A stretch of DNA of 64,000 bases from Enterobacter asburiae (GCA_011754535.1 JAAQVN010000001.1:1984001-2048000); one strand, 5' to 3'; numbered from the stretch's first letter, positions 1 to 9,775 are shown. Notes: generated from the letters alone by a model not told the origin. Made by a program: numbers and translations.

Positions 1-2233
1 CAATCTTACTGCTGCGCGACCAGACGCGGTGCGCGGCGAGCAGGTCAAACAGCTTCGTCATAAAGGCATCGTCCACGTTATCGCCCTCGACAATGCCATC
101 CTCACCCTGTTCGGCAACCTTCAGCTGCGCCTTAAACTGTCGCGCGTCGCCGGACAGCGCGATCGGTTTCAGGTGCTTATAGGCTTCCAGCAGATAATAC
201 ACGGCATCACCGTTGTTCAGCAGACTGTCAATATCCCCGCACGGCACAATCACTGCATCGACGGTCAGCGATGGTGCCCCGGCAAAGGTCGCCGCCACCG
301 GCAGCACGGAGCCGTCATCGGCGGTCACTTCCCCCATGCGGGAATAAAGCAGTTTCGCATGCACGCCCTGGGTTTTCAGCGCCTGCATGATCCCCAGCAC
401 GTCGCTGGCGCGGGTTTTATCGTTCAGCAGGATGGCGACCACGCGGCCTTTAATCGAGCCTCCAGGCACCGCATACAGGCTCAACGACGGATCTTTCTTC
501 ACGCCGTTAACCTCTTTCGGCGGAGCAAGGTTGCGCTGCTCGTCCGTTAGCGCAATGCCCAGGTTATCCGCCACGCTCTGGGCAAGCTGAATATCAATAT
601 GTGCCAGCTGATCGACCACCCGCTCGCGGATGTAGGTGCGCACCACTTTGCTCAGTTCGAAGCTAAAGCCGCCAATGATGTGCTGTTGCTCAATCGGCGT
701 CTGGCTGTTCCAGAACAGGCGAGGGTGGGCGTAATACTCGCCGAACGAAGGGCTACGCTCGCGAATTTTGTTGCCGTCGATACGATCCTGATAAGATTCG
801 AATCCGCCGCGTTTCGGCCCCGGCGGGGTTTCTCGCGGCCAGTTATCGTTGATGGAGTTCGGCTCATAGTTCGCCGGGTTGGTATCAATATCCTGACGGT
901 GCATCCCGTCGCGCTGGAAGTTATGGTACGGGCAGGTTGGGCGGTTAATCGGGATCTCGTGGAAGTTCGGCCCGCCAAGACGGCTAATCTGCGTATCGGT
1001 ATACGAGAACAGACGGCCCTGTAAGAGCGGATCGTTGGTGAAATCCAGCCCCGGTACGATATGGCCCGGGTGGAACGCGGCCTGCTCGTTTTCGGCAAAG
1101 AAATTATCCGGGTTGCGGTTGAGCACCATTTTCCCCACCAGCTGTACCGGCACCAGCTCCTCAGGAATGAGTTTGGTCGGGTCAAGCAGGTCGAAATCGA
1201 ACTTAAACTCGTCCTCTTCCGGTATAAGCTGCAGGCCCAGTTCGTACTCCGGGAAGTCGCCGGCTTCAATCGATTCCCACAGCTCGCGACGATGGAAGTC
1301 CGGATCGCGCCCGGTGAGCTTCTGCGCTTCATCCCACACCAGCGAGGCTTTGCCCGCTACCGGCTTCCAGTGGAAGCGCACAAACGTGGCTTTTCCTTCC
1401 GCATTGATCATGCGGAAGGTATGAATACCGAACCCTTCCATCGTGCGATAGCTGCGCGGAATGCCCCGGTCGGACATCGCCCACATCACGTTGTGTAAGG
1501 TTTCAGGCTGCAGGGAGACATAGTCCCAGAAGGTATCGTGCGCGCTTTGGCCCTGGGGTATGGCCCAGTGGGGCTCCGGTTTTACCGCATGGACAAAGTC
1601 AGGAAATTTATGCGCATCCTGAATGAAAAACACCGGGGTATTGTTGCCCACCAGATCGAAAATACCCTCTTCGGTATAAAACTTAGTGGCAAAGCCGCGG
1701 ATATCACGGACCGTGTCTGCCGAACCTGCGCCGCCCTGCACGGTGGAGAAACGCACAAATACCGGGGTGATTTTATCCGGGTCGGAAAGGAAATCCGCTT
1801 TGGTGATCGCTTTCAGGCTCTTATAGGGCTGGAAGTAGCCGTGTGCAGCCGAGCCGCGCGCGTGAACGATGCGTTCAGGAATGCGCTCGTGGTCAAAATG
1901 GGTAATTTTTTCCCGCAGGATGAAATCTTCCAGCAGGGTCGGCCCGCGCGCGCCTGCGCGAAGGGAGTTTTGATCGTCAGCAATCCGCACGCCCTGATTG
2001 GTGGTGAGCGCAAAACCTTCGCTGCCTTTGCGGTGCGGCTCAAGTGATTTCAGCTTCTCGTTTCCAGTATCCGGCGATTTCATGCTTCCCGGCGCGGTTG
2101 GCTGTTCGCCAGGGGCTGAAGGGCCAGGCGAGGGGCGGTGAGAGCCGTCAGCAGGGGCGAGAGAGTCCATACCCGGTTGAGATTCTTCAGTGCCATGAAT
2201 CGGTGATTGATGTGTTTTATCTTTGTTCGACAT
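1..2233 (-). CDS. katE: catalase HPII, C-terminus cut by window edge
   Basis: Monofunctional haem catalase that turns hydrogen peroxide into water and oxygen in the cytoplasm, mainly in stationary phase in relatives. The frame opens at ATG 2233, preceded by AAGGAG nine bases away, and is still open at base 1 after 744 codons. The last visible residues, HRVWSR followed by SKI, correspond to the extreme C-terminus of E. coli KatE (753 aa), so only a few codons are missing. Visible are a Pro/Ser/Gly-rich N-terminal extension, the distal haem segment VHARG with the catalytic His at about residue 124, the VRFSTVQGG segment, and the long C-terminal domain that marks large-subunit catalases. It lies divergent from cedA, as in E. 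coli. RpoS control is known for the family; I did not identify the promoter with certainty. Confidence 0.96.
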   Translation of the reverse strand, partial: MSNKDKTHQSPIHGTEESQPGMDSLAPADGSHRPSPGPSAPGEQPTAPGSMKSPDTGNEKLKSLEPHRKGSEGFALTTNQGVRIADDQNSLRAGARGPTLLEDFILREKITHFDHERIPERIVHARGSAAHGYFQPYKSLKAITKADFLSDPDKITPVFVRFSTVQGGAGSADTVRDIRGFATKFYTEEGIFDLVGNNTPVFFIQDAHKFPDFVHAVKPEPHWAIPQGQSAHDTFWDYVSLQPETLHNVMWAMSDRGIPRSYRTMEGFGIHTFRMINAEGKATFVRFHWKPVAGKASLVWDEAQKLTGRDPDFHRRELWESIEAGDFPEYELGLQLIPEEDEFKFDFDLLDPTKLIPEELVPVQLVGKMVLNRNPDNFFAENEQAAFHPGHIVPGLDFTNDPLLQGRLFSYTDTQISRLGGPNFHEIPINRPTCPYHNFQRDGMHRQDIDTNPANYEPNSINDNWPRETPPGPKRGGFESYQDRIDGNKIRERSPSFGEYYAHPRLFWNSQTPIEQQHIIGGFSFELSKVVRTYIRERVVDQLAHIDIQLAQSVADNLGIALTDEQRNLAPPKEVNGVKKDPSLSLYAVPGGSIKGRVVAILLNDKTRASDVLGIMQALKTQGVHAKLLYSRMGEVTADDGSVLPVAATFAGAPSLTVDAVIVPCGDIDSLLNNGDAVYYLLEAYKHLKPIALSGDARQFKAQLKVAEQGEDGIVEGDNVDDAFMTKLFDLLAAHRVWSRSSKI

Positions 2234-2436
2234 TGCACGCTTCTCCTTTATCCATTGCTAAAAACCCTATTAAGGATAGAACAATGTCGTGAAATGGCTC
2301 GCGAACTAAGAGTTTTCACATCTCGCCATTAACGAAAGGAGCCATCTCACCCACTCGGAACGCGACGTAAGGTAGCAGGATCGGCTATCATAGAATTTTC
2401 CTGCTCCAAGAATTTGCTTTAGTGAATCCGTCGCTT

Positions 2437-2676
2437 ATGAAACCTCTTCGTCAACAAAACCGCCAGGTTATTAGCTATGTGCCCCGCGTTGAGCCCGCGC
2501 CGCCTGACCATGCCCTGAAAGTGGATGGTTTTCGTGATGTCTGGCTGCTTCGCGGTAAATATGTGGCTTTTGTCCTGATGGGTGAACATTTCCGCCGGTC
2601 GCCGGCGTTTTCCGTGCCGGAGTCAGCCCAGCGATGGGCGACGCAAATCCGCCAGGATGAAGAGGTTGAAGAATAA
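2437..2676 (+). CDS. cedA: cell division activator CedA
   Basis: Small protein of 79 aa whose E. coli homologue was reported to help restart division after over-replication and to bind DNA or RNA polymerase. The sequence from MKPLRQQNRQ through VPESAQRW matches remembered E. coli CedA almost throughout. I chose ATG 2437 because homology begins there; a GTG five codons upstream (2422) is in frame, and neither has a clear Shine-Dalgarno sequence. The 203-bp gap to katE contains a TATCAT -10-like hexamer near 2389 and nothing else I can identify. The gene ends just before a bidirectional terminator shared with the convergent tcyP. Confidence 0.9.
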   Translation: MKPLRQQNRQVISYVPRVEPAPPDHALKVDGFRDVWLLRGKYVAFVLMGEHFRRSPAFSVPESAQRWATQIRQDEEVEE

Positions 2677-2683
2677 CAGCCAT

Positions 2684-2711
2684 AAAAAAACCGCCATCAG
2701 GCGGTTTTTTT
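2684..2711. terminator. bidirectional intrinsic terminator between cedA and tcyP
   Basis: The arms AAAAAACCGCC and GGCGGTTTTTT flank the loop ATCA. There is a T-tract on the + strand and an A-tract on the other side, so it can end both cedA and the convergent tcyP. Confidence 0.9.
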
Positions 2712-2724
2712 ATTTCTACCGTGA

Positions 2725-4116
2725 TTAACGGTGCGCCAGCTCGGCGTCGTCTTCACTTTCCAGAATGGCTTTGTCGGTCTGCTTCAGCCACTGGCTGGTC
2801 AGCGTACCGGCAGTCATGGAACCGCTCACGTTCAGCGCGGTACGGCCCATGTCGATCAGCGGTTCAACGGAGATCAGCAGGGCGACCAGCGTCACGGGCA
2901 GGCCCAGCGCGGGCAGCACAATCAGCGCGGCGAAGGTTGCGCCACCACCAACACCTGCAACGCCTGCGGAGCTGATGGTAACAATCCCGACCAGCGTGGC
3001 GATCCAGACCGGATCCAGCGGGTTGATACCCACGGTCGGGGCAACCATCACTGCCAGCATCGCCGGGTAGAGCCCCGCACAGCCGTTTTGACCAATTGTG
3101 GCACCAAAGGAGGCAGAGAAGCTGGCGATGGATTCCGGCACGCCCAGACGACGGGTCTGCGCTTCAACGTTCAGCGGAATAGACGCGGCGCTGGAACGGC
3201 TGGTGAAGGCGAAGGTCAGTACCGGCCAGACTTTGCGGAAGTATTTCAGCGGGCTGACGCCGTTTACGCCGAGCAGGATACCGTGCACCACGAACATAAT
3301 GCCCAGACCCAGATAAGAGGCGACAACGAAGCTGCCCAGCTTAATGATGTCCTGCAGGTTAGAGCCGGCTACCACTTTGGTCATCAGCGCCAGAACGCCG
3401 TATGGCGTCAGCTGCATGACCAGACGGACCAGCTTCATCACCCAGCTTTGCAGGGTATCAATAGCGGTCAGCACGCGTTCGCCTTTCGGCGCATCGTCTT
3501 TCAGCAGCTTAAGCGCCGCCACACCCAGGAAAGCCGCGAAGATCACCACGCTGATAATAGAGGTTGGGCTTGCACCGGTCAGGTCAGCAAACGGGTTCTT
3601 CGGAATGAAGGAGAGCACCATCTGCGGAACCGTCAGGTCAGCCACTTTACCCACGTAGTTAGTTTGAATGGCGGTCAGACGCGCCGTTTCAGCGGTACCC
3701 TGAACCAGACCTTCGGCGGTCAGGCCAAACAGGTTGGTAACCAGCACCCCCACCAGCGCGGCAATCAGCGTGGTAAAGAGCAGCGTACCAATCGTCAGAA
3801 AGCTGATTTTACCCAGCTGGGTCGCATTGTGCAGGCGGGCAACGGCGCTCAGAATAGAGGCGAACACCAGCGGCATAACGATCATCTGCAGCAGCTGGAC
3901 GTAGCCGTTACCGACAATGTTGAACCACTGGATGGACTCTTTCAGTACCGGGCTATCGGAGCCGTAGACGGCGTGTAAGGCCAGACCAAACGCCACACCC
4001 ATGACCAGGCCCACCAGCACTTTTTTCGCCAGGCTCCACTGTTTGTGGCGCGCCTGCGCGAGAAGCAATAGTAATACGACGAACACGACTATGTTCGCGA
4101 TGAGTGGAAAATTCAT
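2725..4116 (-). CDS. tcyP: L-cystine symporter TcyP (YdjN)
   Basis: Inner-membrane dicarboxylate/amino acid:cation symporter family protein of 463 aa that imports L-cystine. It begins with hydrophobic segments (about residues 5-20 and 33-50) and has the family signature regions: a serine-rich re-entrant loop ([12 protein letters not shown], about residue 304) and the second hairpin with [17 protein letters not shown]. Length and sequence agree closely with E. coli YdjN. It is transcribed alone and ends at the shared terminator with cedA. Cysteine-biosynthesis regulation (CysB) is known in E. coli; I did not see a site I could defend. Confidence 0.95.
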   Translation of the reverse strand: MNFPLIANIVVFVVLLLLLAQARHKQWSLAKKVLVGLVMGVAFGLALHAVYGSDSPVLKESIQWFNIVGNGYVQLLQMIVMPLVFASILSAVARLHNATQLGKISFLTIGTLLFTTLIAALVGVLVTNLFGLTAEGLVQGTAETARLTAIQTNYVGKVADLTVPQMVLSFIPKNPFADLTGASPTSIISVVIFAAFLGVAALKLLKDDAPKGERVLTAIDTLQSWVMKLVRLVMQLTPYGVLALMTKVVAGSNLQDIIKLGSFVVASYLGLGIMFVVHGILLGVNGVSPLKYFRKVWPVLTFAFTSRSSAASIPLNVEAQTRRLGVPESIASFSASFGATIGQNGCAGLYPAMLAVMVAPTVGINPLDPVWIATLVGIVTISSAGVAGVGGGATFAALIVLPALGLPVTLVALLISVEPLIDMGRTALNVSGSMTAGTLTSQWLKQTDKAILESEDDAELAHR

Positions 4117-4245
4117 CCCCGTTCTCCTGATTTATTATGTGGGATCGGTTTTTCCCGATCCTGTTGGCGGAAGGTTAGCAGAAGTGTGATGTGGCGCTTA
4201 TATCCAAATGGAATGGTTTATGACAAATGGAATGATTTTGTTGGT

Positions 4246-4836
4246 TTACTGTTCAATCTGGTGATGAATAAAACGATTGAACTGAAATTGCAGCGAATTG
4301 ATCATCTGGGAAGACCAGCGCACTGCACTGTTTTCGGGAAAGGTTTGCGGCATCCAGACGGCGTACGCGAACAGCGCCATGCACAGCACGCGTTCAAGCT
4401 GGTTCCCTTTCTGCGGCGCAAGGATCGGAAAACGAAAACGCCAGCGGCAGGGCCACAGCAGCGGCACGCCCGCAGGCGTCAGCATATCGGCGAGGATATG
4501 GCTTAAATAACCCAGCACCATCCCCTGGATGGCATCGCCCGGCACTATCCAGCTTTCTGGGACTTTTAAATAGAAAAGCGTTAGCAGGCCAAACACGGCC
4601 AGCAGACTGTGGGTAAACCCGCGGTGGCCGAACGCGCGGGCGATGGGCTTAGACACCCACTTCAGCCGCTGCCCGAGGAAGGATTTCGGGTGGTCAATAT
4701 CGGGCAGCAGGCAGGTTAATACGGCGGAAGGGACAATATGCCACCAGTCTCCCTGTGCAAGCACGGGAGTGAGCTCTGCGTTTTTGGCAAATACTGCGCA
4801 CGCAATTGAAAAAAGCAGGTGGCCTTCCGCCGTCAT
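4246..4836 (-). CDS. ydjM: inner membrane protein YdjM, SOS-induced
   Basis: Membrane-bound metal-dependent hydrolase family protein (YdjM/DUF457 type), 196 aa, of unknown reaction. Conserved acidic and histidine residues sit in LLPDIDHPKSFLG (about residue 50) and HRGFTHS (about residue 77), and hydrophobic stretches follow. Start ATG 4836 matches the E. coli protein; an upstream in-frame ATG at 4848 would add four residues. A near-perfect LexA box begins 15 bp upstream, so SOS induction is expected. Confidence 0.93.
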   Translation of the reverse strand: MTAEGHLLFSIACAVFAKNAELTPVLAQGDWWHIVPSAVLTCLLPDIDHPKSFLGQRLKWVSKPIARAFGHRGFTHSLLAVFGLLTLFYLKVPESWIVPGDAIQGMVLGYLSHILADMLTPAGVPLLWPCRWRFRFPILAPQKGNQLERVLCMALFAYAVWMPQTFPENSAVRWSSQMINSLQFQFNRFIHHQIEQ

Positions 4837-4850
4837 GATAAAACCCACGA

Positions 4851-4870
4851 AACTGTCAATTTATACAGTA
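4851..4870. promoter_or_regulatory. LexA box of ydjM
   Basis: CTG-N10-CAG (CTG at 4853, CAG at 4866) with an AT-rich centre fits the LexA consensus and overlaps the expected ydjM promoter region. E. coli ydjM is a known LexA target. Confidence 0.85.
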
Positions 4871-4888
4871 TAGGGTTTTTATACAGTG
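4869..4888. promoter_or_regulatory. second, degenerate LexA box of ydjM
   Basis: Read on the minus strand this is CTG-N10-CTA, one half-site being imperfect. It overlaps the first box by two bases. Tandem LexA sites are reported for E. coli ydjM, which supports the call. Confidence 0.55.
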
Positions 4889-4931
4889 GGCGAAAGAGGT
4901 GACGGTGTAACTGTTTGTCACAAAACGCGCG

Positions 4932-5693
4932 TCAGCGCGCCAGCCAGCCGCCGTCGACGGCTAAGGTGTGGCCATTTACGTAATCCGAGGCGGAAGAGGC
5001 TAAAAAGACGACCGGTCCCTGAAGGTCGTCCGGTGTTCCCCAGCGACCCGCCGGAATGCGCGCAAGGATCTCGGCATTGCGTTGTTCGTCCGCGCGCAGC
5101 TGCTGCGTGTTGTTCGTCGCCATGTAGCCCGGCGCGATGGCATTCACGTTGATGCCATGTACCGCCCACTCATTCGCCAGCAGGCGCGTTATCCCCAGTA
5201 CGCCGCTTTTCGAGGCGGTATACGACGGTACGCGAATGCCGCCCTGGAACGAGAGCATAGAGGCGATATTGATAATTTTGCCGCCCTGGCCCTGGGCGAT
5301 AAACTGTTTAGCGACCGCCTGCGAGAGGAAAAAGAGCGATTTGAGATTCAGATTCATCACGTCATCCCAGTCCTTTTCACTGAACGCCAGAGCATCCTCC
5401 CGGCGAATCGTCCCGGCATTGTTCACCAGAATATCGACCCGCCCCATCTCCGCCACGGCGGTATCCACGACGTGCTGAAGGCTTTCCTGCTGGCTCAGAT
5501 CGGCCCGAATAGCCAAAAAACGTCTTCCCAGGGCGGTGACGGAGCTGGCCGTTTTCTCTGGATCTTTGCGATTTACCCCAACGATATCGCAGCCTGCCTG
5601 CGCCAGCGCAATGGCCATGCCTTGTCCCAGCCCGGTATCGCACCCGGTGATGAGGGCCACTTTGCCTGAAAGAGTAAAGGTGTCCAGTATCAT
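4932..5693 (-). CDS. kduD: 2-dehydro-3-deoxy-D-gluconate 5-dehydrogenase KduD
   Basis: NAD-dependent short-chain dehydrogenase (253 aa) that interconverts 2,5-diketo-3-deoxygluconate and 2-keto-3-deoxygluconate in pectin and hexuronate breakdown. The Rossmann motif TGCDTGLGQG is at about residues 17-26, NNAG at about 91, and the catalytic Ser-Tyr-Lys triad in SMLSF and YTASK. It matches E. coli KduD over the full length, including RVPSYTASKSGV. The usual partner kduI is not adjacent: here kduD stands alone between ydjM and hxpB, where K-12 has no gene. A KdgR-box-like sequence lies 71 bp upstream. Confidence 0.92.
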   Translation of the reverse strand: MILDTFTLSGKVALITGCDTGLGQGMAIALAQAGCDIVGVNRKDPEKTASSVTALGRRFLAIRADLSQQESLQHVVDTAVAEMGRVDILVNNAGTIRREDALAFSEKDWDDVMNLNLKSLFFLSQAVAKQFIAQGQGGKIINIASMLSFQGGIRVPSYTASKSGVLGITRLLANEWAVHGINVNAIAPGYMATNNTQQLRADEQRNAEILARIPAGRWGTPDDLQGPVVFLASSASDYVNGHTLAVDGGWLAR

Positions 5694-5763
5694 ACGCGCC
5701 TCAGAAGCTGGTTATCGTCGTTCTGACGTTAAAGATAGGAGGCAGGAATAAGAAAAGCAAATA

Positions 5764-5784
5764 AAATGAAACGGTGTTTTGTTT
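5764..5784. promoter_or_regulatory. candidate KdgR-type operator upstream of kduD
   Basis: AAATGAAACGGTGTTTTGTTT resembles the KdgR consensus (AAATGAAACANTGTTTCATTT as I recall it), with a strong left arm and a weaker right arm. Its position upstream of an orphan kduD fits. The match is by eye. Confidence 0.45.
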
Positions 5785-5809
5785 TTCAGGCAGCATGATG
5801 CTGCCTGAA
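5785..5809. repeat. perfect 12-bp inverted repeat between hxpB and kduD
   Basis: TTCAGGCAGCAT, one base, then ATGCTGCCTGAA. It starts one base after the KdgR-like site and ends eight bases from the hxpB stop. Neither strand has a U-tract in the right place, so it is not a classic terminator; it may still act as an mRNA 3' stem for hxpB. Confidence 0.7.
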
Positions 5810-5817
5810 GGGGGGCG

Positions 5818-6489
5818 TTACTCGCCGCGCAGGTGTTGCACCGTCAGTTCAGCCAGCGAATTGAGTTTAACGTCGGCAAGAGCAAACCGGGGATCGTGGC
5901 GGTTTTCTTCAGCAGGAACCACAATGGAGCGCATACGCGCGGCTTTGGAGGCCACCATGCCGTTAACGGAATCTTCCAGCGCGACGCAGGTAAGCGGATC
6001 AAGACCCAGCTTCGCGGCGCAGTCCATATAGACCTGCGGATGCGGCTTGCTGTAGGGCAATTTTTCCGCAGACGCCAGGGCGTCAAAACTGTCGCGCAGC
6101 TCAAACATGATCAGCACTTTTTCCAGCATATGCAGCGGTGAAGCAGAAGCCAGGCCAACCTTCAGCCCCTGAGACTTGCACAGCGCGACAGCGTCACGTA
6201 CGCCGGGCAAGAGCGGCTTGGTCTCCTCCACCAGCGCGATGGCGCGGCTGATAATGCGTGCGGTGACTTCGTCGCGATCGGGCCCAACCCACGGCTGTTG
6301 GGCGTACCAGAGGTCAACGACCATATCAATACGCAGGCCCAGCGTGTCGGGAAGTTCATTACGGCGGCTGATATCAACGCCCAGGCTGGCCATCACGTCC
6401 AGCTCGGCGCGATCCCACAACGGCTCGGAATCAATCAGTAATCCATCCATGTCAAAAATAGCGGCAAGTATCTGGCGCGGTGTCGACAT
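5818..6489 (-). CDS. hxpB: hexitol phosphatase HxpB (YniC)
   Basis: HAD-superfamily phosphatase (223 aa) acting on sugar phosphates such as 2-deoxyglucose-6-phosphate and hexitol phosphates in the cytoplasm. HAD motif I is DMDGLLIDSE (about residue 14), motif II is LASAS (about 114), and the late motifs are KPHPQVY and ALEDSVNG. Start ATG 6489 has GGAGA upstream; a GTG one codon earlier is possible. Length and sequence match E. coli YniC. Confidence 0.94.
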   Translation of the reverse strand: MSTPRQILAAIFDMDGLLIDSEPLWDRAELDVMASLGVDISRRNELPDTLGLRIDMVVDLWYAQQPWVGPDRDEVTARIISRAIALVEETKPLLPGVRDAVALCKSQGLKVGLASASPLHMLEKVLIMFELRDSFDALASAEKLPYSKPHPQVYMDCAAKLGLDPLTCVALEDSVNGMVASKAARMRSIVVPAEENRHDPRFALADVKLNSLAELTVQHLRGE

Positions 6490-6637
6490 CACAACGTCTC
6501 CTTATCCAGGGTGTTCGACAGACGATAAGTGCTAAGCACAGTCTGCAATTTAGCATATTGCTTTCAAAGAGCGGGCGAAATTGATGTCCAGCAGGTAGAC
6601 TTAGGCACACATAACGCGTCTTTATGAAGAGGAACTG

Positions 6638-7174
6638 ATGACGTATCAACAAGCTGGACGCATTGCTGTCTTAAAACGTATTGCAGGCTGGGTGATTTTT
6701 ATTCCCGCCGTCATTTCTACGCTGATCTCCGTGCTGAAGTTTATGTACGATCACAGCGAAAAACAGCCGGGCATTAATGCGGTAATGCTTGATTTTGCAC
6801 ATGTCATGATTGAGATGGTGCGGTTTAACACCCCGTTCCTGAACGTCTTCTGGTTCAACTCGCCAACGCCGGACTTTCACCAGCAGCTGAATATTGGTTT
6901 CTGGATTATCTATGCACTGATTTTTATTGCGATGGCGCTACAGGCATCAGGTGCACGAATGAGCCGCCAGACTCGTTTTTTACGCGAAGGGGTGGAAGAT
7001 CAGCTTATCCTCGAGAAGGCGAAAGGCCCTGAAGGAATGAGCCGGGAGCAGATTGAATCCCGCATTGTGGTACCTCGTCACACCATTTTCCTGCAAATTT
7101 TCCCGCTCTATATCCTGCCGGTTATTATCATCGTGGCGGGATACTTCTTCTTCTCACTGCTCGGTTTTCTATAA
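6638..7174 (+). CDS. yniB: inner membrane protein YniB
   Basis: Protein of 178 aa with no known function. Three hydrophobic stretches are visible: about residues 15-32 (AGWVIFIPAVISTLISV), 86-103 (FWIIYALIFIAMAL) and 152-178 at the C-terminus. A charged cytoplasmic stretch containing SRQTRFLREGVEDQLILEKA lies between. It corresponds to E. coli YniB in sequence and position, divergent from hxpB. AAGAGGAAC precedes the ATG. Confidence 0.9.
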   Translation: MTYQQAGRIAVLKRIAGWVIFIPAVISTLISVLKFMYDHSEKQPGINAVMLDFAHVMIEMVRFNTPFLNVFWFNSPTPDFHQQLNIGFWIIYALIFIAMALQASGARMSRQTRFLREGVEDQLILEKAKGPEGMSREQIESRIVVPRHTIFLQIFPLYILPVIIIVAGYFFFSLLGFL

Positions 7175-7210
7175 CAGATAAGGGTGGCGGCAAGGCCACC
7201 CGTTTTGTCT

Positions 7211-8071
7211 TTATACCGCAAGCACGCGTTCAAGCGCACGCTGGGCGTTGACCAGATGTTGCCCGCCAAAAAGAATGGCTCGGTTCATCAGCGTATAGAG
7301 CTGGTACACGGGCTGGCGCTCAAGGAAGTCCGGCGGCAGGGGGGAGACAGACTGATAGCCATCGTATATTTGCGGCGGCTGTTCGGGATGCAGGGGCAAC
7401 ATGGCCAGATCGCACTCTCTGTCGCCCCAGTAGCAGGCCGGGTCAAAGATATACGGGCCGTTGGGGCCCAGCGCGCAGTTATCGGACCATAGATCGCCGT
7501 GCAGCAGAGAAGCCTGAGGCTGGTGGGAGGCCAGGCGCTGTTGCACATGCTCGACGATGGCATCAATGTTGCCAAATTCCAGCCCTTTCTCAGCGGCCAG
7601 CTCAAGCTGCCATCCGATGCGCTGCTCGGCAAAGAATGTTGCCCAGCGGCGCTGCCAGGCATTGGGCTGCGGCGTGGTGGAAAGGTCGTTGTCAAAGTCG
7701 AGGCCAAACTGGGGCTGGTCGCTCCACTGGTGCAGACGCGCTAACTGTTGCCCGAGAATAAAGGCATTATGGGCATCCAACGGACGGGCAGGGAGATAGT
7801 CCATCACCAGAAAGCTGTAGTCCCGGTCGCTACCCACGGCCAGTACCTCAGGTACCGTCACCGTTTTACTGCGGGACAACAGTTCAAGCTGATCGGCTTC
7901 AGCGGTAAAGATCGGGAGCAGCTCTCGCTCGTCGCATTTAACGAACAGATCGCGTCCTGAGTAGCGTAAATGCCACGCGGCGTGAATTTCACCGCCCGGC
8001 AGCTCGTTACGCAGTTCAATTTCACCTTCACCCAATTGCTCATGTAAAAGATGACTGATAGCCTGCCACAT
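7211..8071 (-). CDS. yniA: fructosamine/ketosamine-3-kinase family protein YniA
   Basis: Predicted ATP-dependent kinase (286 aa) of the fructosamine kinase family, thought to phosphorylate sugar-modified amines and so reverse glycation. The kinase-like catalytic loop is LLHGDLWSDN (about residue 190), and the metal-binding segment is FDPACYWGDRECDLAM (about 209). The start is supported by GGAGAG five bases before ATG 8071. It matches E. coli YniA; substrate assignment rests on the family. Confidence 0.92.
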   Translation of the reverse strand: MWQAISHLLHEQLGEGEIELRNELPGGEIHAAWHLRYSGRDLFVKCDERELLPIFTAEADQLELLSRSKTVTVPEVLAVGSDRDYSFLVMDYLPARPLDAHNAFILGQQLARLHQWSDQPQFGLDFDNDLSTTPQPNAWQRRWATFFAEQRIGWQLELAAEKGLEFGNIDAIVEHVQQRLASHQPQASLLHGDLWSDNCALGPNGPYIFDPACYWGDRECDLAMLPLHPEQPPQIYDGYQSVSPLPPDFLERQPVYQLYTLMNRAILFGGQHLVNAQRALERVLAV

Positions 8072-8176
8072 GTTGACTCTCCCATGTTGTCTGCCAGATC
8101 ATAAAGTTAGCGCATAATTGCGGTAAAAAAATACGAACTAACGCACACCTGAGCGGTTTAATTTCATGCAGGGCAC

Positions 8177-8467
8177 TTATTGTTCTTTTTTCTGCCAGCG
8201 CTCCCACGTTTCCACGGTAATGTCGGCAGGCTTGTCGGTGACACTTTCCACCAGACTTGCGGCCAGCGCATGCACCTCTTCTTCACTCAGGGCAGCGATC
8301 AGGCCAAACGCCAGGGTGCCTAAATCATGAATATGACCTTCGTCATCCGTCAGCGTGAGCAGGAAGTTCGCCCGTGTAAAGGCGTTGTTGAGCTCATTAA
8401 GCTCGGTCAGCGATGCTTCATGAAGGCTGATGGTCACGACGTAGCGGGTGATATCACCACTGCTCAT
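8177..8467 (-). CDS. ydiZ: conserved hypothetical protein YdiZ
   Basis: Small soluble protein of 96 aa, acidic, with no recognised catalytic motif. It matches E. coli YdiZ in position (between pfkB and yniA) and in general sequence. ATG 8467 is preceded by GAGGTGAATT, a good ribosome-binding site. Function unknown. Confidence 0.85.
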   Translation of the reverse strand: MSSGDITRYVVTISLHEASLTELNELNNAFTRANFLLTLTDDEGHIHDLGTLAFGLIAALSEEEVHALAASLVESVTDKPADITVETWERWQKKEQ

Positions 8468-8569
8468 AATTCACCTCGTTGTTATCCTGAAAGTTTTTTT
8501 AGCATAGTCGATACGCCATATTTGGCGACTTCGACGTTTATCCCCCTCCGTCAGGAAGGGGAATAGCGG

Positions 8570-9502
8570 TCAGCTTCGTGACAGGTAATCGACGATTTTC
8601 TGCGTATCGGCAAGCGAACACAGGCGCGTTCCCTGATTGATGGTGGCGGCACTCCCCGCTGCGACGCCATAACGGGTCATCTCCAGAAGTGACGCGCCCT
8701 GTGCCAGCTTCAGCGCCATCGCGCCCACCATACTGTCACCTGCGCCGACGGTGCTCTGGCTCTTCATTGGGGGCGGCACAACCTGCACAAATCCCGTCTT
8801 GTCGACGGCCAGCGCACCCTGAGGACCGAGAGAGACGACAACGCGGTGCGCTTTGCCGCTGCGAACTAGCTCTTCTGCGGCAGTACGCACGTCATCCGGC
8901 TGGCTAAGTTCGCGATTAACAAGCGCACTGAGCTCTTTCTGGTTAGGCTTAACGAGCTCAAGCTGTCCGGGTTCCAATGCTGCCTGCAGGGCTTCGCCTG
9001 AGCTGTCGACAATGCAGCGGATGCCGCGCTGAAGTACGGCCCCAACCAGCGCTGTCAGCTTTTCTGTTCTGACGCCCGGCGGCAGGCTACCGCTGATGAC
9101 CAGCAGCGAGCCGCTTTCAATAGTCAACACCTTCTCTTCCAGTTGACGAAACTCATCATCGCTCAGCCTGGCGCCCGGCATAACGAAGCGATACTGTTCA
9201 CCGCTGGACTCAACGTGGACATGCAGGTTCTGCCGGGTCCAGTCTTTGGCGTCGACGGTATCCACGGCAACCTGTTCATCGGCCAGCAAGGTAACAAGAT
9301 GCTCCCCCGTGGCGCCACCGGCCGGGAATATGGCCGTTGCTTTACCGCCGAGGTGAGTAATCGCGCGCGCCACGTTAATCCCGCCACCGCCCGGCTCAAA
9401 TACGGGTGCGCTACAGCGTAGTTTACCTTCCGGGTAAATTTGCGGCGTTATGGTCGCGGAGTCGAGGGAAGGGGAGAGCGTCAGCGTATAAATTGAAGCC
9501 AT
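8570..9502 (-). CDS. pfkB: 6-phosphofructokinase II
   Basis: Minor phosphofructokinase (310 aa) of the PfkB/ribokinase family, converting fructose-6-phosphate to fructose-1,6-bisphosphate. Family motifs are GGGGINVARAI (about residue 38), the KPNQKE segment (about 186) and the C-terminal catalytic loop STVGAGDSMVGA with the base Asp (about 256). I chose ATG 9502 rather than 9505: AGGAGG ends five bases before the former and only two before the latter. Divergent from ydiY. Confidence 0.95.
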   Translation of the reverse strand: MASIYTLTLSPSLDSATITPQIYPEGKLRCSAPVFEPGGGGINVARAITHLGGKATAIFPAGGATGEHLVTLLADEQVAVDTVDAKDWTRQNLHVHVESSGEQYRFVMPGARLSDDEFRQLEEKVLTIESGSLLVISGSLPPGVRTEKLTALVGAVLQRGIRCIVDSSGEALQAALEPGQLELVKPNQKELSALVNRELSQPDDVRTAAEELVRSGKAHRVVVSLGPQGALAVDKTGFVQVVPPPMKSQSTVGAGDSMVGAMALKLAQGASLLEMTRYGVAAGSAATINQGTRLCSLADTQKIVDYLSRS

Positions 9503-9751
9503 CATAACCTCCTTTTAGCATGGGTTCTTTTAAGCCTGGCACCGATCGACAGGAAGGCAATGTAAATAACAGTATGATTTTAAAAATGAATGCTGACATA
9601 AATGCGATGAGGGATATATAAAATAAAACGCGTTTTGAGATCGTTCTTATTCAAAAAATGAAATAAGAAAATATTGCTATGTTATTTGCGCCTTTTTATA
9701 ATTTGTTACCTTTCTCTGGACGCCTTGTCATTGATCCTCAAGAAAGTTTCC

Positions 9752-9775
9752 GAGACCGTGGTGGTCTCTTTTTTT
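9752..9775 (+). terminator. terminator-like hairpin in the ydiY 5' leader
   Basis: GAGACC, loop GTGGT, then GGTCTC followed by seven T residues forms a textbook intrinsic terminator. It lies 23 bp before the ydiY start codon and points at it. The 293-bp pfkB-ydiY gap otherwise holds AT-rich sequence with divergent promoters. Confidence 0.75.

Noticed and set aside
652..1332. 226-codon open frame on the minus strand inside katE
   Set aside because: Out-of-frame Ser/Arg-rich shadow; the katE frame is continuous from 2233 to the window edge, so there is no frameshift.
2731..3978. 415-codon open frame on the + strand
   Set aside because: Lies wholly antisense to tcyP; composition is low-complexity (Gln, Arg, His, Gly) as expected for the reverse of a membrane-protein gene, with no domain.
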